Source: an uncultured Hyphomicrobiales bacterium
GTDB lineage: Bacteria; Pseudomonadota; Alphaproteobacteria; Rhizobiales; Beijerinckiaceae
NCBI GenBank assembly: GCA_903847605.1
Contig: CAINED010000033.1
Location: 1 to 64,000, forward strand
Direction of reading: 5' to 3'
Length of the DNA: 64,000 bases
Part shown: positions 16,944 to 26,411 of the stretch, piece by piece
Layout: each line of letters opens with the position of its first letter
How positions within the stretch are numbered: position 1 is the first letter of the stretch
Notes under the pieces: generated by a model
What the model saw: the letters and a program-made list of their open reading frames with translations, nothing else
Databases searched by the model: none
What the model was told of the DNA's origin: nothing
Position numbers and translations under genes: made by a program

Positions 16944-17275
16944 CTTTTACACTCCATATCCGCCAACCCCGGCGGCTTGGTTAGCTCAAGTATAAGGAAC
17001 AGTCTTAACGAAGTTTATCGCTTCAGAATGAAAGCATATTCACCAATCGTGGCGGCAAATGGATGAAATATGGCTGACGAATACGTAGATGTATTGAATG
17101 AGTATTCACTGAATACATCGAGATAACATGGATAATATTATATTAAAGAGAAGATATACTGGATTTCCGTCTTGGAAGAACGCGCTTAATGCTGTGTTAA
17201 TACCGCTCGCTTTGCTTACGCTCCGGCCCTATGTAGCTTGCCCACATTGAGGCGAAATCGGGCTTGGGCGACCTT
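16944..17275. other. 332 bp divergent intergenic region, AT-rich
   Basis: No gene seen. The stretch 17000-17200 is clearly more AT-rich than its surroundings and must contain promoters for the minus-strand barrel gene and the plus-strand SDR gene. A cluster of GTAT/ATAC dyads is described separately. Confidence 0.5.
17078..17116. promoter_or_regulatory. Cluster of GTAT/ATAC dyads, possible operator
   Basis: GTATTCACTGAATAC (17102-17116) is a perfect 7+1+7 palindrome. Just left of it AATAC-GTAGAT-GTATT is a second dyad, and GTATTGAATGAGTATTC links them. Such overlapping dyads between divergent genes resemble a repressor or activator site; the protein is unknown. Confidence 0.4.
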
Positions 17276-18022
17276 ATGAGCGAAGCGGCATTGGTGACCG
17301 GGGCGGTACGGCGGATCGGCCGGGCCATTTCCATGCGGCTTGCCCGGGAGGGATTTGCGCTTGCACTGCATGCCAGCGTCCGCTCCCAAAAGGACGCACA
17401 GGCACTGGCGGACGAATTACGTGCCAATGGCGCGCGCGCCGAAGTCATCGTCGCGGATTTGTCGAAAGCGGATGCCCCTGCCCGCTTGCTGGCGCAGGCG
17501 CAGGCGTCGCTCGGCAGGCTTTCGCTTCTCGTCAACAACGCCTCGATCTTCGAGCCTGACACCCCCTCGGATCTGGATATGGATCGCTGGGATCGGCACT
17601 TCGCCGTGAACCTGCGCGCGCCGGTTCTCCTGTCGGCGGAGTTCGCAAGGCTTGCGGGGGAAGGCGGCGGCGCCATCGTCAATATCGTCGATCAGCGCGT
17701 GCTGCGACTGACGCCGCGCTATTTTTCATACACACTGGCAAAGTCGGCGCTTTGGACGGCGACGCAAACGATGGCGCAGGCCTATGCGCCGCATATCCGC
17801 GTGAATGCCGTCGGGCCCGGCCCCGTATTGCCCAATCAGAACGAGGGACATGAAGGCTTCGTGCAGGAAGCCGCAGCCGTGCCGCTCGAACACGCCGTCG
17901 CGCCGGAAGAAGTCGCTGAGGCCGTACTTTATCTGGCGCGCGCGCGCAGTGTCACAGGCCAGATGATCTGCGTCGATTCAGGCCAGCATATTGCGTGGAA
18001 AACGCCGGATGCTTTGTGCTAA
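17276..18022 (+). CDS. Short-chain dehydrogenase, pteridine reductase (FolM)-like
   Basis: 248 aa NAD(P)H-dependent Rossmann protein. The cofactor loop reads TGAVRRIGRAI, the pteridine-reductase version with two Arg in place of the usual glycines, as in FolM. NNAS is present and the catalytic YFSYTLAK contains Tyr-x3-Lys. Loop DQRVLRLTPRYFSY is also typical of pteridine reductases. I place the start at ATG 17276; a TTG 12 bp earlier is possible. The likely role is reduction of dihydropterins in folate metabolism. The TAA stop abuts a palindromic repeat. Confidence 0.85.
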   Translation: MSEAALVTGAVRRIGRAISMRLAREGFALALHASVRSQKDAQALADELRANGARAEVIVADLSKADAPARLLAQAQASLGRLSLLVNNASIFEPDTPSDLDMDRWDRHFAVNLRAPVLLSAEFARLAGEGGGAIVNIVDQRVLRLTPRYFSYTLAKSALWTATQTMAQAYAPHIRVNAVGPGPVLPNQNEGHEGFVQEAAAVPLEHAVAPEEVAEAVLYLARARSVTGQMICVDSGQHIAWKTPDALC

Positions 18023-18122
18023 CGCCGGTGAAAAACGTCATCCCGGTCGAGCGCAGCGAGAGCCGGGATCGCAAATAGACTTGGCATGATTCGATCCCGG
18101 ATCGCCATGGGCGTCCGGGGAG
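18020..18122. repeat. Palindromic repeat, GTCATCCCGG family
   Basis: It starts with TAACGCCGGTGAA, whose first three bases are the SDR stop codon, then GTCATCCCGGTCGAGCGCAG with its own partner GAGAGCCGGGATCG, and a further GATCCCGGATCGCC ... GCGTCCGGGG arm to about 18122. The opening TAACGCCGGTGAA is repeated exactly at 35933-35945 after another gene. Confidence 0.75.
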
Positions 18123-18151
18123 AACCTCACTCATTTGATAATTGATGTCCC

Positions 18152-18412
18152 TCAATCCGCCGTCGGCAGCCTGCGTATCGTGAATTCGATGCAGCCGTCG
18201 GGCTTTTCGCGCCAGAACTCGATCTCGGTCATATAGGCCGCCTTGGGATAACGGTCGAACCATTCCCGCGCCTTGGCGCGCGCGTCGATACGCGGCAGCG
18301 TATATGTCTCGCGCTTCCATGTTCCGACCAAACGGCCGGCTTCGCGCATATTGCGTTCGCGTTGCGCGAGCGAGCGCGCCACGTCGCGCGGCGACTTGCG
18401 AACCGGTTCCAT
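18152..18412 (-). CDS. Small conserved-looking hypothetical protein
   Basis: 86 aa, basic N-terminus (MEPVRKSPRDVARSLAQRER) and a mixed alpha/beta C-terminus ending IEFTIRRLPTAD. There is no signal peptide or membrane helix. AGGG lies upstream of ATG 18410-18412. It follows cca on the same strand after 132 bp. I do not recognise the family. Codon use fits a real gene. Confidence 0.65.
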   Translation of the reverse strand: MEPVRKSPRDVARSLAQRERNMREAGRLVGTWKRETYTLPRIDARAKAREWFDRYPKAAYMTEIEFWREKPDGCIEFTIRRLPTAD

Positions 18413-18544
18413 CGTGACGCCCTGTTACGCTTGCTCTTGTTTATCTTCAAAGATTAACGCAGCTACGCGTTTCTGGCGAGTCGGTTCCTCACCCTGCCTC
18501 GGCGCGTGGTTGGCAAGTGCTGAGGAAACGCGGTTAGCGCTGGA

Positions 18545-19813
18545 CTAACGCTGCGCCGCCTCGTCCAGCAACCGCGCCAGAACGTCTGGCTCCCTTGGAA
18601 ATCCGGCTCTAATCCACGCAGCCTGCAAACGCTTGAGTGTTTCGCCAATGGCGGGACCGGGCTGCAGGCCGCGCCGCATGAGATCGCCGCCGCTGAAGGG
18701 CAGCCTCGGCTCGGGCGTGTCGCGCAGGAATGCATAAGCCGACGCCCATTTTGCATCGCCTGTGGCAGCGCGGCTCTCGGCCTGCGCCAGCAGTAGCGCA
18801 TCCAGCGCCGCGCGCCGCCCGTGCAGAAACAAAAAGCGATAGAGATCGTTCGGCAGCGGCGGCTCTTCGCGCCCGTGCAATTCGACGAGCGCGCGCGCGG
18901 CAGAGGCGAGCCGCGCTTCTTCCGCATTCGCCAGCCGCAACATATCGCGCAATCTTGCCGCATCGTCCTCGACGAGCACGCAGAGCGCCGCGAGACGCAA
19001 CACCGCATCGGGTGGCGCGGATCGTTCCGTTTCGATCGCCTTGAGCCGCTTCAATCGCGCGGGAATGCCGATGCCCGCGACAAGGGCTTGCAGTATGCCG
19101 CAATCCGACATGACTTCGACGGAATAGGAGGCGCGACGCGCGACAAGCAGTTTCAGCATCTCCGCGCGTATACGCTCGCGCGAGAGCATGGCGAGACCAC
19201 CGCGATTTTCGATGGCGGCATGCATGGCTTCCTTGTCTATGTCGCCATCGCCATAGGCGGCATGAAAACGGAAGAGACGCAGTATCCGCAGATAGTCTTC
19301 GCGAATGCGCAGGCCGGCATCGCCGATGAAGCGCACGCGCCGAGCTTCGAGATCGTCGAGACCGCCGCAATAGTCGTAGATGCGGCCGGTCGAATCCACG
19401 GACAGCGCGTTGACCGTAAAATCGCGCCGGCGCGCATCGGCGGCAAAATCGCGCCCGAACGCAACCTTCGCGTGACGCCCGAACGTGTCGACATCTTCGC
19501 GCAAGGTCGTGACTTCGAACGGCGCGCCCTCAACAATGACAGTGATTGTTCCGTGCTCGATCCCCGTGGGGATCGTGCGCAGGCCAGCTTTCTCCGCGCG
19601 CGCCTGAACGACAGCGGGTAAGGCTGTGGTGGCGAGATCGACGTCCGCCGACTCTTCATGCATCAGCGCATTGCGCACCGCGCCGCCAACGATGCGGATT
19701 TCTTCGCCATCGCCATCGAGGGCGGAAATGACGCGCCGCAGTTTCAATTCGTGCAACAGGGAAGATTTCGCGAGCAGGCCGTCGACGACGCGCGCGGAAG
19801 CAGGCGCGTTCAA
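18545..19813 (-). CDS. cca: CCA tRNA nucleotidyltransferase
   Basis: 422 aa class II nucleotidyltransferase that builds or repairs the tRNA 3' CCA end. The head domain shows RIVGGAVRNAL, the metal-binding SADVDLATT and RRRDFTVNAL; the neck has the template-like EDYLRILRLFRFHA. The alphaproteobacterial C-terminal extension is present. Its ATG overlaps the stop of the NUDIX gene by 4 bp, so the two are translationally coupled. Confidence 0.95.
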   Translation of the reverse strand: MNAPASARVVDGLLAKSSLLHELKLRRVISALDGDGEEIRIVGGAVRNALMHEESADVDLATTALPAVVQARAEKAGLRTIPTGIEHGTITVIVEGAPFEVTTLREDVDTFGRHAKVAFGRDFAADARRRDFTVNALSVDSTGRIYDYCGGLDDLEARRVRFIGDAGLRIREDYLRILRLFRFHAAYGDGDIDKEAMHAAIENRGGLAMLSRERIRAEMLKLLVARRASYSVEVMSDCGILQALVAGIGIPARLKRLKAIETERSAPPDAVLRLAALCVLVEDDAARLRDMLRLANAEEARLASAARALVELHGREEPPLPNDLYRFLFLHGRRAALDALLLAQAESRAATGDAKWASAYAFLRDTPEPRLPFSGGDLMRRGLQPGPAIGETLKRLQAAWIRAGFPREPDVLARLLDEAAQR

Positions 19814-20493
19814 CGAAACGCCCTTTCGTAGAAGTGGCGCAGAATGCCTGCCGTGACGCCCCAGATCAGCTTGTCGCGGAAATCGAGCGCCCAGCTTTCG
19901 CGCATCACGCCGTCGCGCTCCCAGCGATGCCGGCGATAGCTCGATTCGTTGAAAAGGAAGTCGAGTGGCACTTCGAAGGCATCGACGACTTCTTGCGGAT
20001 TCAGCACGAGGTCGAAATTGGGGCGCACGATGCCGACGACGGGCACGACGCGATAGCCGGTGCCGGTCTGATAGGGCGAAAGATAGCCGAGCGGCTCGAC
20101 ATGCTCGCGCATCAACCCGATTTCTTCTTCCGCCTCGCGCAAGGCGGTGATCGTCGGGCTGGCATCGGCGGCATCGACACGACCGCCGGGAAAGGCGACC
20201 TGTCCCGCGTGATTGCGCAGTTTCGAGGCGCGCTCCGTCAGCAACATCGTCGGGCCTTCGGGCCGCGCAATAATCGGCACGAGGACGGCGGCGGGCTTTG
20301 CCTTCACGGGGGCTGCTGTGAGGTCGGGATTCAGCGCATGATCGCCCTGCGGCGGAAAGATCGGCGCAGCAAAGACATCAGGCGGCAGGTCCTGCGTGAC
20401 GACACGCGAACAGCGCAGGCGCGCATCGTCGATGCTGAACGTCAGGTTGAGCCCGGAATGAACGGGAATGCCCTCTTGTGCCGCGTTGCTCAT
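19810..20493 (-). CDS. CoA pyrophosphatase-type NUDIX hydrolase
   Basis: 227 aa. The CoA-diphosphatase signature LLTERASKLRNHAGQVAFPGGR directly precedes the NUDIX helix REAEEEIGL. The first Glu of the canonical box is Asp here (GGRVDAAD), with the REAEEE metal ligands kept. Relatives split CoA into 3',5'-ADP and phosphopantetheine. Overlaps both neighbours by ATGA, so DUF1285-NUDIX-cca are one transcript. Confidence 0.9.
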   Translation of the reverse strand: MSNAAQEGIPVHSGLNLTFSIDDARLRCSRVVTQDLPPDVFAAPIFPPQGDHALNPDLTAAPVKAKPAAVLVPIIARPEGPTMLLTERASKLRNHAGQVAFPGGRVDAADASPTITALREAEEEIGLMREHVEPLGYLSPYQTGTGYRVVPVVGIVRPNFDLVLNPQEVVDAFEVPLDFLFNESSYRRHRWERDGVMRESWALDFRDKLIWGVTAGILRHFYERAFR

Positions 20494-21134
20494 GCCGTGC
20501 CTGTTGCGCCTTCGATCCTGTCCATATCCGCCGCCAGCGCCATCGCGAAAAACTGCCCGGCCGATTCCACGCCGAACATCTCGACCCCATCGACCTCACG
20601 GATATCGCCAAGTTCGACGAGATCATAGAGCAGCGCCCGCGTCACCAGCGCCCGGAGATCGCCACGCACCCTTATATAGGGTTTGATCCCGTCGGATGGT
20701 CCGCGCTCGAAGCGCAGCGGATGCTCCGCATCGGCCTCGACCCAGTCGTCCACATTGGTGCGGAAGGCAAGCACCCCCTGCCCGTCCCGCTCGCGCCGCT
20801 GCAATTCCACCGCCAGGAACGGCGCATCCTCGACCTCGATGCCCACCATCTCGACGGGCGTCACCAGGACGTAACGCCCGGGGTCCTTGCGCAGGATCGA
20901 GGCGAAGAGCTTGACCAGCGGCATCCGCCCGATCGGCGAGCCCTGATAGAACCACGTTCCGTCGCGGGCGATCCTCAGACCGATCTCGCCACAATACGGC
21001 GGATTCCAGAGATGGACGGGTGGCATGCCCGATGCATCACTATCCCGCGCCTTCCGGGCGGCGGATTGCAGGCCCGCAAGCCCAGCCGGGGCGGCGGCGG
21101 AGGTTAAATTCGGTGACTTGCCGGTATCCGCCAT
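20490..21134 (-). CDS. DUF1285 family protein
   Basis: 214 aa, cytoplasmic. The segment WNPPYCGEIGLRIARDGTWFYQGSPIGR is the family core, followed by VKLFASILRKDPGRYVLVTPVE. Structures of relatives show two beta-rich domains, but the function is unknown. It is first in the operon with the NUDIX and cca genes and divergent from moxR with 150 bp between, where both promoters must lie. Confidence 0.9.
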   Translation of the reverse strand: MADTGKSPNLTSAAAPAGLAGLQSAARKARDSDASGMPPVHLWNPPYCGEIGLRIARDGTWFYQGSPIGRMPLVKLFASILRKDPGRYVLVTPVEMVGIEVEDAPFLAVELQRRERDGQGVLAFRTNVDDWVEADAEHPLRFERGPSDGIKPYIRVRGDLRALVTRALLYDLVELGDIREVDGVEMFGVESAGQFFAMALAADMDRIEGATGTA

Positions 21135-21284
21135 AATCTCGCGCCAAATGCCCTGTGCAAAGGAGGTTCCAGCCCGGCTCTTCTACCGCAAAAGTGAAGG
21201 GGCGGTCATCGACAAAGCCGCAGGGGCCTCTAAACTGCCCTCGACCACAGTATTTTCAAGCATAACCTGAGCCAAGGACCCTCC

Positions 21285-22295
21285 ATGAGCGCTGTTCCCG
21301 AAGTCCGCCCGCAATCCCTCGAGGAAGCTGTGACCCAGCAGGCCGAGGCCGCCATCGAGAAGGTCGCGGCAGCGCGCGCCGGCATTGGCACCGTCATCTT
21401 CGGGCAGAAACAGGTGGTCGAGGAGACGCTAGTGACGCTGATCGCGGGCGGCCACGGGCTGCTCGTCGGCGTGCCCGGCCTCGCCAAGACGAAACTCGTC
21501 GAAACCCTCGGCACGGTGCTCGGCCTCGACGCCCGGCGCGTGCAGTTCACGCCTGACCTGATGCCCGCCGACATTCTCGGCTCGGAAATCATGGAAGAAA
21601 GCCAGGACGGCAAGCGCGCCTTCCGTTTCGTGCGCGGCCCGATCTTCGCGCAGCTTCTGATGGCGGACGAAATCAACCGCGCGAGCCCGCGCACGCAATC
21701 GGCTCTGCTTCAATCCATGCAGGAATATCACGTCACCGTCGCGGGCGAACGCCACGATCTGCCGCGTCCCTTCCATGTGCTGGCGACGCAGAACCCGCTG
21801 GAGCAGGAAGGCACCTACCCGCTGCCGGAAGCGCAACTCGACCGCTTCCTGATGCAGATCGATGTCCTCTATCCCGATCGCGCCGCGGAAAAGCGCATCC
21901 TCATCGAGACGACCGGCGAGGCCGAGGCGAAACCGCGCGCCGCGATGAGCGCCGACGATCTCATGATGATCCAGCGCCTCGTGCGCCGCCTGCCGGTCGG
22001 CGATCGCATCGTCGAGGCCATTCTCGACATCGTCCGTGCGGCGCGTCCCGGCGAGGGCGACGCAGCCATCACGAAGCATATCGCGTGGGGACCCGGCCCT
22101 CGCGCCGCGCAGGCGCTGATGCTGGCCTCCCGTGCAAGGGCGTTGGTCGACAGCAGGCTGTCGCCGTCGCTCGACGATATCCGCGCTTTGGCGACGCCGG
22201 TGCTAAAGCACCGCATGGCGCTGACCTTCGCGGCGCGCGCCGAAGGCGAAACCATCGGCGGCGTCATCCAGCGCCTCGTCGAAAGGATCGGCTGA
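21285..22295 (+). CDS. MoxR-family AAA+ ATPase
   Basis: 336 aa. Walker A GVPGLAKTK, Walker B LLMADEINRASP and sensor 1 LATQNPLEQEGTYPLPEAQLDRF are intact; the C-terminal lid domain follows. MoxR ATPases act as chaperones that load or activate vWA-containing partners, often for metal insertion or envelope stress. It leads an operon with DUF58, DUF4159 and a vWA membrane protein. An AAGGA site precedes the ATG. Confidence 0.95.
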   Translation: MSAVPEVRPQSLEEAVTQQAEAAIEKVAAARAGIGTVIFGQKQVVEETLVTLIAGGHGLLVGVPGLAKTKLVETLGTVLGLDARRVQFTPDLMPADILGSEIMEESQDGKRAFRFVRGPIFAQLLMADEINRASPRTQSALLQSMQEYHVTVAGERHDLPRPFHVLATQNPLEQEGTYPLPEAQLDRFLMQIDVLYPDRAAEKRILIETTGEAEAKPRAAMSADDLMMIQRLVRRLPVGDRIVEAILDIVRAARPGEGDAAITKHIAWGPGPRAAQALMLASRARALVDSRLSPSLDDIRALATPVLKHRMALTFAARAEGETIGGVIQRLVERIG

Positions 22296-22299
22296 TCGC

Positions 22300-23253
22300 A
22301 TGGCCGGACGGAACGCCGACACCTGGTTGCTGGCCGAGGACGACGCAAGGACGGGCGCGCGCCATCAGCGCGGCGGTCTCGACCTCGCGCGACGGCTTCC
22401 GTCGCTCGTCGTCGCCTCGAAGGAAGTTGCGGCGACGGTGATGTATGGCGTGCATGGCCGCAGGCGCGCCGGCGTCGGTGAAACTTTCTGGCAGTTCCGC
22501 CCTTTCGTCTGGGGGGAATCGACGACGCGCATCGACTGGCGGCGCTCCGCGCGTGACGACCGGATTTACGTGCGCGAACGCGAATGGGAAGCGGCGCATA
22601 CGATCTGGATCTGGGCCGACCGCTCGCAGTCCATGGCGTTTCAATCCTCGCTGTCGCAGACCTCGAAACTCGACCGCGCCATCGTGCTTGGTCTCGCCTG
22701 CGCCGATCTGCTCGTACGCGGCGGCGAACGCGTCGGCATTCCCGGGCTCACGAGGGCCATCGCCGCGCGCAACATCGCCGAGCGCTTTTCCGAAGCGATG
22801 ATCCAGGAAGAATTGCATCCCGGCCATACGCCGGCGGAACTGCCGCCCGCCGATCCGCTGGCTTCGCGCACGCAGGCGATCATCGTCAGCGACATGCTGA
22901 ACGACCCTGCTGACATCGAGAAGACGATACACGGCATGGCGTCCAACGGCGCGCTGGGTCACGTCGTGATGATCGCCGATCCCGTCGAAGAGACGTTTCC
23001 CTTCACCGGCCATACCGAATTTCTCGATGTCGATTCCGATGCGCGCCTGCGCGTCGGCGAAGCGGAATCCTTCCGCCGCGAATATATCGCGCGCCTCGCT
23101 CGCCACCGCGACGCCGTGCGCGCGATCTGCACGTCGCGCGGCTGGAGTTTCGCCATTCATCGCACCGACCGCCCTGCTTCCGAAGCGCTGCTGAATTTGC
23201 GCATGCGGCTGGAAGCGGGACATGGAGCGCTTTCGCAAGGGAGCGCGGCGTGA
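22300..23253 (+). CDS. DUF58 domain-containing protein
   Basis: 317 aa, 4 bp after moxR. The DUF58 core is clear: GRRRAGVGETFWQFRPFVWG, then DWRRSARDDRIYVREREWE and the vWA-like WIWADRSQSM with DxSxS character. No membrane helix. DUF58 proteins partner MoxR ATPases. A 301 bp spacer with a large inverted repeat separates it from the next gene of the cluster. Confidence 0.93.
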   Translation: MAGRNADTWLLAEDDARTGARHQRGGLDLARRLPSLVVASKEVAATVMYGVHGRRRAGVGETFWQFRPFVWGESTTRIDWRRSARDDRIYVREREWEAAHTIWIWADRSQSMAFQSSLSQTSKLDRAIVLGLACADLLVRGGERVGIPGLTRAIAARNIAERFSEAMIQEELHPGHTPAELPPADPLASRTQAIIVSDMLNDPADIEKTIHGMASNGALGHVVMIADPVEETFPFTGHTEFLDVDSDARLRVGEAESFRREYIARLARHRDAVRAICTSRGWSFAIHRTDRPASEALLNLRMRLEAGHGALSQGSAA

Positions 23254-23554
23254 TGGTATTTGATTCAAGGGCTACATTGGAGCGCGCACCCCTTCTCCCC
23301 TTGCGGGAGAAGGTGGCCCTTCGCGAAGCGAAGGGACGGATGAGGGGTAGCGCGAAGCGCGTTCTTTTGCCCAACACGCAAAATTCAATCCCGCTTATTG
23401 AAGAGATTATACCTTCATCGGAAGGCGTAAGCGCTCGCGCGCTACCCCTCATCCGTCACGCTTCGCGTGACACCTTCTCCCGCAAGGGGAGAAGGTTCTC
23501 GCGTGCCCACATTGATCCTGCGCCGCCCCGGTTTCTCATTGGCGGAGCCTTTTC
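23254..23554 (+). repeat. Large inverted repeat inside the moxR operon spacer
   Basis: This 301 bp stretch has no gene. Left arm 23291-23360 (CCTTCTCCCCTTGCGGGAGA ... GGATGAGGGGTAGCGCG) and right arm about 23431-23497 are imperfect complements of roughly 67-70 bp. Each arm also contains its own small palindromes (CTCCCCTTGCGGGAG; CTTCGCGAAGCGAAG). The middle 70 bp is AT-richer and non-coding. Units with CTTCTCCC ... GGGAGAAGG arms are common in Hyphomicrobiales genomes. Confidence 0.85.
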
Positions 23555-26410
23555 ATGCTAGGCCTTCCGCTCGCCTTCACCGCGCCACTGGTCCTCACGG
23601 CGCTCGCGCTGCTTCCGGTGCTTTATTACCTCTTGCGCCTGACGCCGCCGCGTCCGCGGCAGGTCAGCTTTCCGCCGCTCAAACTCATTCTCGACCTGAA
23701 GCCGAAGGAAGAGACGCCCGCGCGCACGCCGTGGTGGCTGCTGCTTCTACGTTTGTTGCTCGCGGCGCTCGTCATTCTCGCGATGGCCGGACCGATCTGG
23801 AATCCACCCCCGCAAGGCGCAGCCGGTCGCGGGCCGCTTCTCGTTCTCGTGGACGACGGCTGGCCGTCGGCCATCGAATGGGCTCGCCGCATCTCCGCAG
23901 CAGGCGACGCCATTACCAGCGCGTCACGCGAAGGCCGCACCGCCGCCGTGCTGCCCCTGTCGAATGGCGCACGCGAGATCGTCTCGGCCGATCCGCAAGC
24001 GCTGATCGAACGGCTGCGCGCCTTGAAGCCCATGCCATGGCTGCCCGATCGCATGGCAGCAATACCCGGCATCAAGTCATGGCTGGCGCGCAACCGCGAT
24101 GCGCAGATTCTCTGGATCAACGATGGCGTTGAGACAGGCGATGCGCGCAAGTTCGCCGAAGAATTGCGCGCCGCTGCCGGCAGTAATTCCATCCGCGCGC
24201 TGCAGACGGACCGGACGCCGGCAATCCTCACTTCGGCTGAAAATGCGCCGGGCGCGCTCGAAGTCGTGTTGCGCCGCGCCGACGCCAATGCGCGCGGCAC
24301 GGGCCGCTTGCGCGCTTACGATCTCAAGGGACTTTCCATCGGCGATGCGCCTTTTACATTCGGATCTGCGAACGAGACGAAAGCGAAATTCGAACTGCCG
24401 ATCGAACTGCGCAACGAGATCGCGCGTATCGAAATTGACGACGAGAAGACTGCGGGCGCGGTGACGCTGCTCGACTCGCGCTGGAAACGCCGTCGCGTCT
24501 CGGTGGTATCAGGCGCGACCGCCGACACCGCGCAACCGCTGCTGGCGCCGACTTATTATCTGACGCGCGCCCTCGCGCCCTTCGCCGAAGTGCGCGAGCC
24601 CAAACCCGGCAATCGCGATCCCGTGCTCGCCGCGCTGGAAGATCGCCCGGCCGTGATGGTCTTCGCGGACATCGGCGTTGTCGCCAAACCAGCCGAAGCG
24701 GAACTGACGAAATTCGTCGAACAGGGCGGCGTGCTCCTGCGCTTTGCCGGTACGCGCCTCGCGGCGGCATCGGACGATCTCGTGCCGGTGAAACTGCGGC
24801 GCGGCGGTCGTGTGCTCGGCGGAGCGCTGTCGTGGGAGCAACCACGCAAGCTCGCAACCTTCGAACGCGAGTCGCCGTTCTTCGGTCTCGACATTCCCGG
24901 CGAAGTCGTCGTGACGCGACAGGTACTCGCCGAACCCGAAACCGGACTTCCCGGCAAGACATGGGCGGCGCTCGACGACGGAACGCCGCTCATTACCGCG
25001 GTGAAGCGCGGCAAAGGCCTCGTCGTTCTCGTGCATGTCACTGCGGATACGACATGGTCGAACCTGCCTCTCTCGGGCCTCTTCGTCGATCTCCTGCGGC
25101 GCACGATTGCGATGGCTGGAGAGAGCGAAGCAGGCGACGCTTCGGGCACGTCGAACACCGTGCGCGAAGGCGAGGAACGGCGCAGCGAAACGCTGTCGCC
25201 CACACGCACGCTCGATGGCTTCGGCGTCTTCGGCCCGCCGCCGGTGACGGCGAAACCGCTGCCGATCAACTACAGCGGGAAACCGAATATCGATTATCCG
25301 CCGGGCTTCTACGGCCCGCCGGAATCCTTGCGCGCCGTGAATACGCTGCACCGCGACGACACGATTGCGCCGGTGAATTTTTCGGGACTGAATATCGAGA
25401 TGCAGAAGTTACAGAACAGCGAACCAGTGGACATGCGGCCGTGGATCGTGGCGCTTGCGTTGCTGCTTTTCCTCGGCGACGCCATCGCCTCGATCTTCCT
25501 CGCGGGCGGATTGCACAGGGGTCAGCGCCGCTCGGCGGGCGCAGCAACGGCTACGGCGCTCGCCGGCCTTCTGGCGCTGACGATGTTCCTGCCCGACATG
25601 GCGCGCGCGCAGCAGCAGCCTGCGCAACAGGCGCAGCCCGGCGCCGCGCCGCGTCCGCTCACAACGCGCGATATCGAGTCGATTCTGAAGACGCGCCTTG
25701 CTTATGTCGTGACAGGCGACAGCGCCGTCGACGAAGCCAGCAAGCTCGGCCTCACAGCCGTTTCGGCAGCCTTGCGCGCACGCACGGCGCTAACGCCGGG
25801 CGAACCGATCGGCGTCGATCCCGCGCGCGACGAACTTGCTTTCTATCCCATGCTCTACTGGCCGATTGTCGCCAACCGTCCGCAGCCCGGGCCGCAAGCG
25901 GTGACACGCATCGCCAATTTCATGAAGGAAGGCGGCACGATCCTCTTCGATACGCGCGACGCCTTGCTCAATCGTCCCGGCGATACGCCGACGGCGGAGA
26001 CGGCATGGCTTCGGCAACTTCTCGCCAGCGTCGACGTGCCCGAACTCGAACCGGTGCCGCGCGATCATGTCGTGACGAAAACCTTCTATCTGCTCGACCG
26101 CCTGATTGGCCGCTACACGGTTGGCCAGACATGGATCGAAGCCCTGCCGCCCGCCGGCAAGGAAGAAGTCGGACGGCCTGCGCGCGCCGGCGACAGCGTG
26201 TCGCCGATCATCATCACCTCGAACGATCTTGCCGCGGCTTGGGCCGTCGACGAACGTGGGCAGACGCTTTATCCGCTGCAGCCCAATTCGCCGCGCCAGC
26301 GTGAATTCGCCATCCGCAGCGGCGTCAACATCGTGATGTACACGCTGACCGGCAACTACAAGGCCGATCAGGTCCACGCCAAGGACATCTTGGAAAGGCT
26401 GGGGCTGTAA
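23555..26410 (+). CDS. Large membrane protein with DUF4159 and BatA-like N-terminus
   Basis: 951 aa. Two N-terminal membrane helices (about 8-27 and 60-85) match the aerotolerance BatA-type region. A degenerate vWA-like region follows (LLVLVDDGWPS, metal-site serines missing), then a glutamine-amidotransferase-like fold, a membrane segment near 630-650 and a C-terminal DUF4159 domain from about 700 (RPLTTRDIESILKTRLAYVV). It probably anchors the MoxR/DUF58 system in the inner membrane. The next gene starts 1 bp after its stop. Confidence 0.9.
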   Translation: MLGLPLAFTAPLVLTALALLPVLYYLLRLTPPRPRQVSFPPLKLILDLKPKEETPARTPWWLLLLRLLLAALVILAMAGPIWNPPPQGAAGRGPLLVLVDDGWPSAIEWARRISAAGDAITSASREGRTAAVLPLSNGAREIVSADPQALIERLRALKPMPWLPDRMAAIPGIKSWLARNRDAQILWINDGVETGDARKFAEELRAAAGSNSIRALQTDRTPAILTSAENAPGALEVVLRRADANARGTGRLRAYDLKGLSIGDAPFTFGSANETKAKFELPIELRNEIARIEIDDEKTAGAVTLLDSRWKRRRVSVVSGATADTAQPLLAPTYYLTRALAPFAEVREPKPGNRDPVLAALEDRPAVMVFADIGVVAKPAEAELTKFVEQGGVLLRFAGTRLAAASDDLVPVKLRRGGRVLGGALSWEQPRKLATFERESPFFGLDIPGEVVVTRQVLAEPETGLPGKTWAALDDGTPLITAVKRGKGLVVLVHVTADTTWSNLPLSGLFVDLLRRTIAMAGESEAGDASGTSNTVREGEERRSETLSPTRTLDGFGVFGPPPVTAKPLPINYSGKPNIDYPPGFYGPPESLRAVNTLHRDDTIAPVNFSGLNIEMQKLQNSEPVDMRPWIVALALLLFLGDAIASIFLAGGLHRGQRRSAGAATATALAGLLALTMFLPDMARAQQQPAQQAQPGAAPRPLTTRDIESILKTRLAYVVTGDSAVDEASKLGLTAVSAALRARTALTPGEPIGVDPARDELAFYPMLYWPIVANRPQPGPQAVTRIANFMKEGGTILFDTRDALLNRPGDTPTAETAWLRQLLASVDVPELEPVPRDHVVTKTFYLLDRLIGRYTVGQTWIEALPPAGKEEVGRPARAGDSVSPIIITSNDLAAAWAVDERGQTLYPLQPNSPRQREFAIRSGVNIVMYTLTGNYKADQVHAKDILERLGL

Positions 26411-26411
26411 C

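Noticed and set aside
23254..23554. Insertion sequence in the moxR operon
   Set aside because: No transposase frame and no target duplication visible; the inverted arms fit a small palindromic repeat instead.
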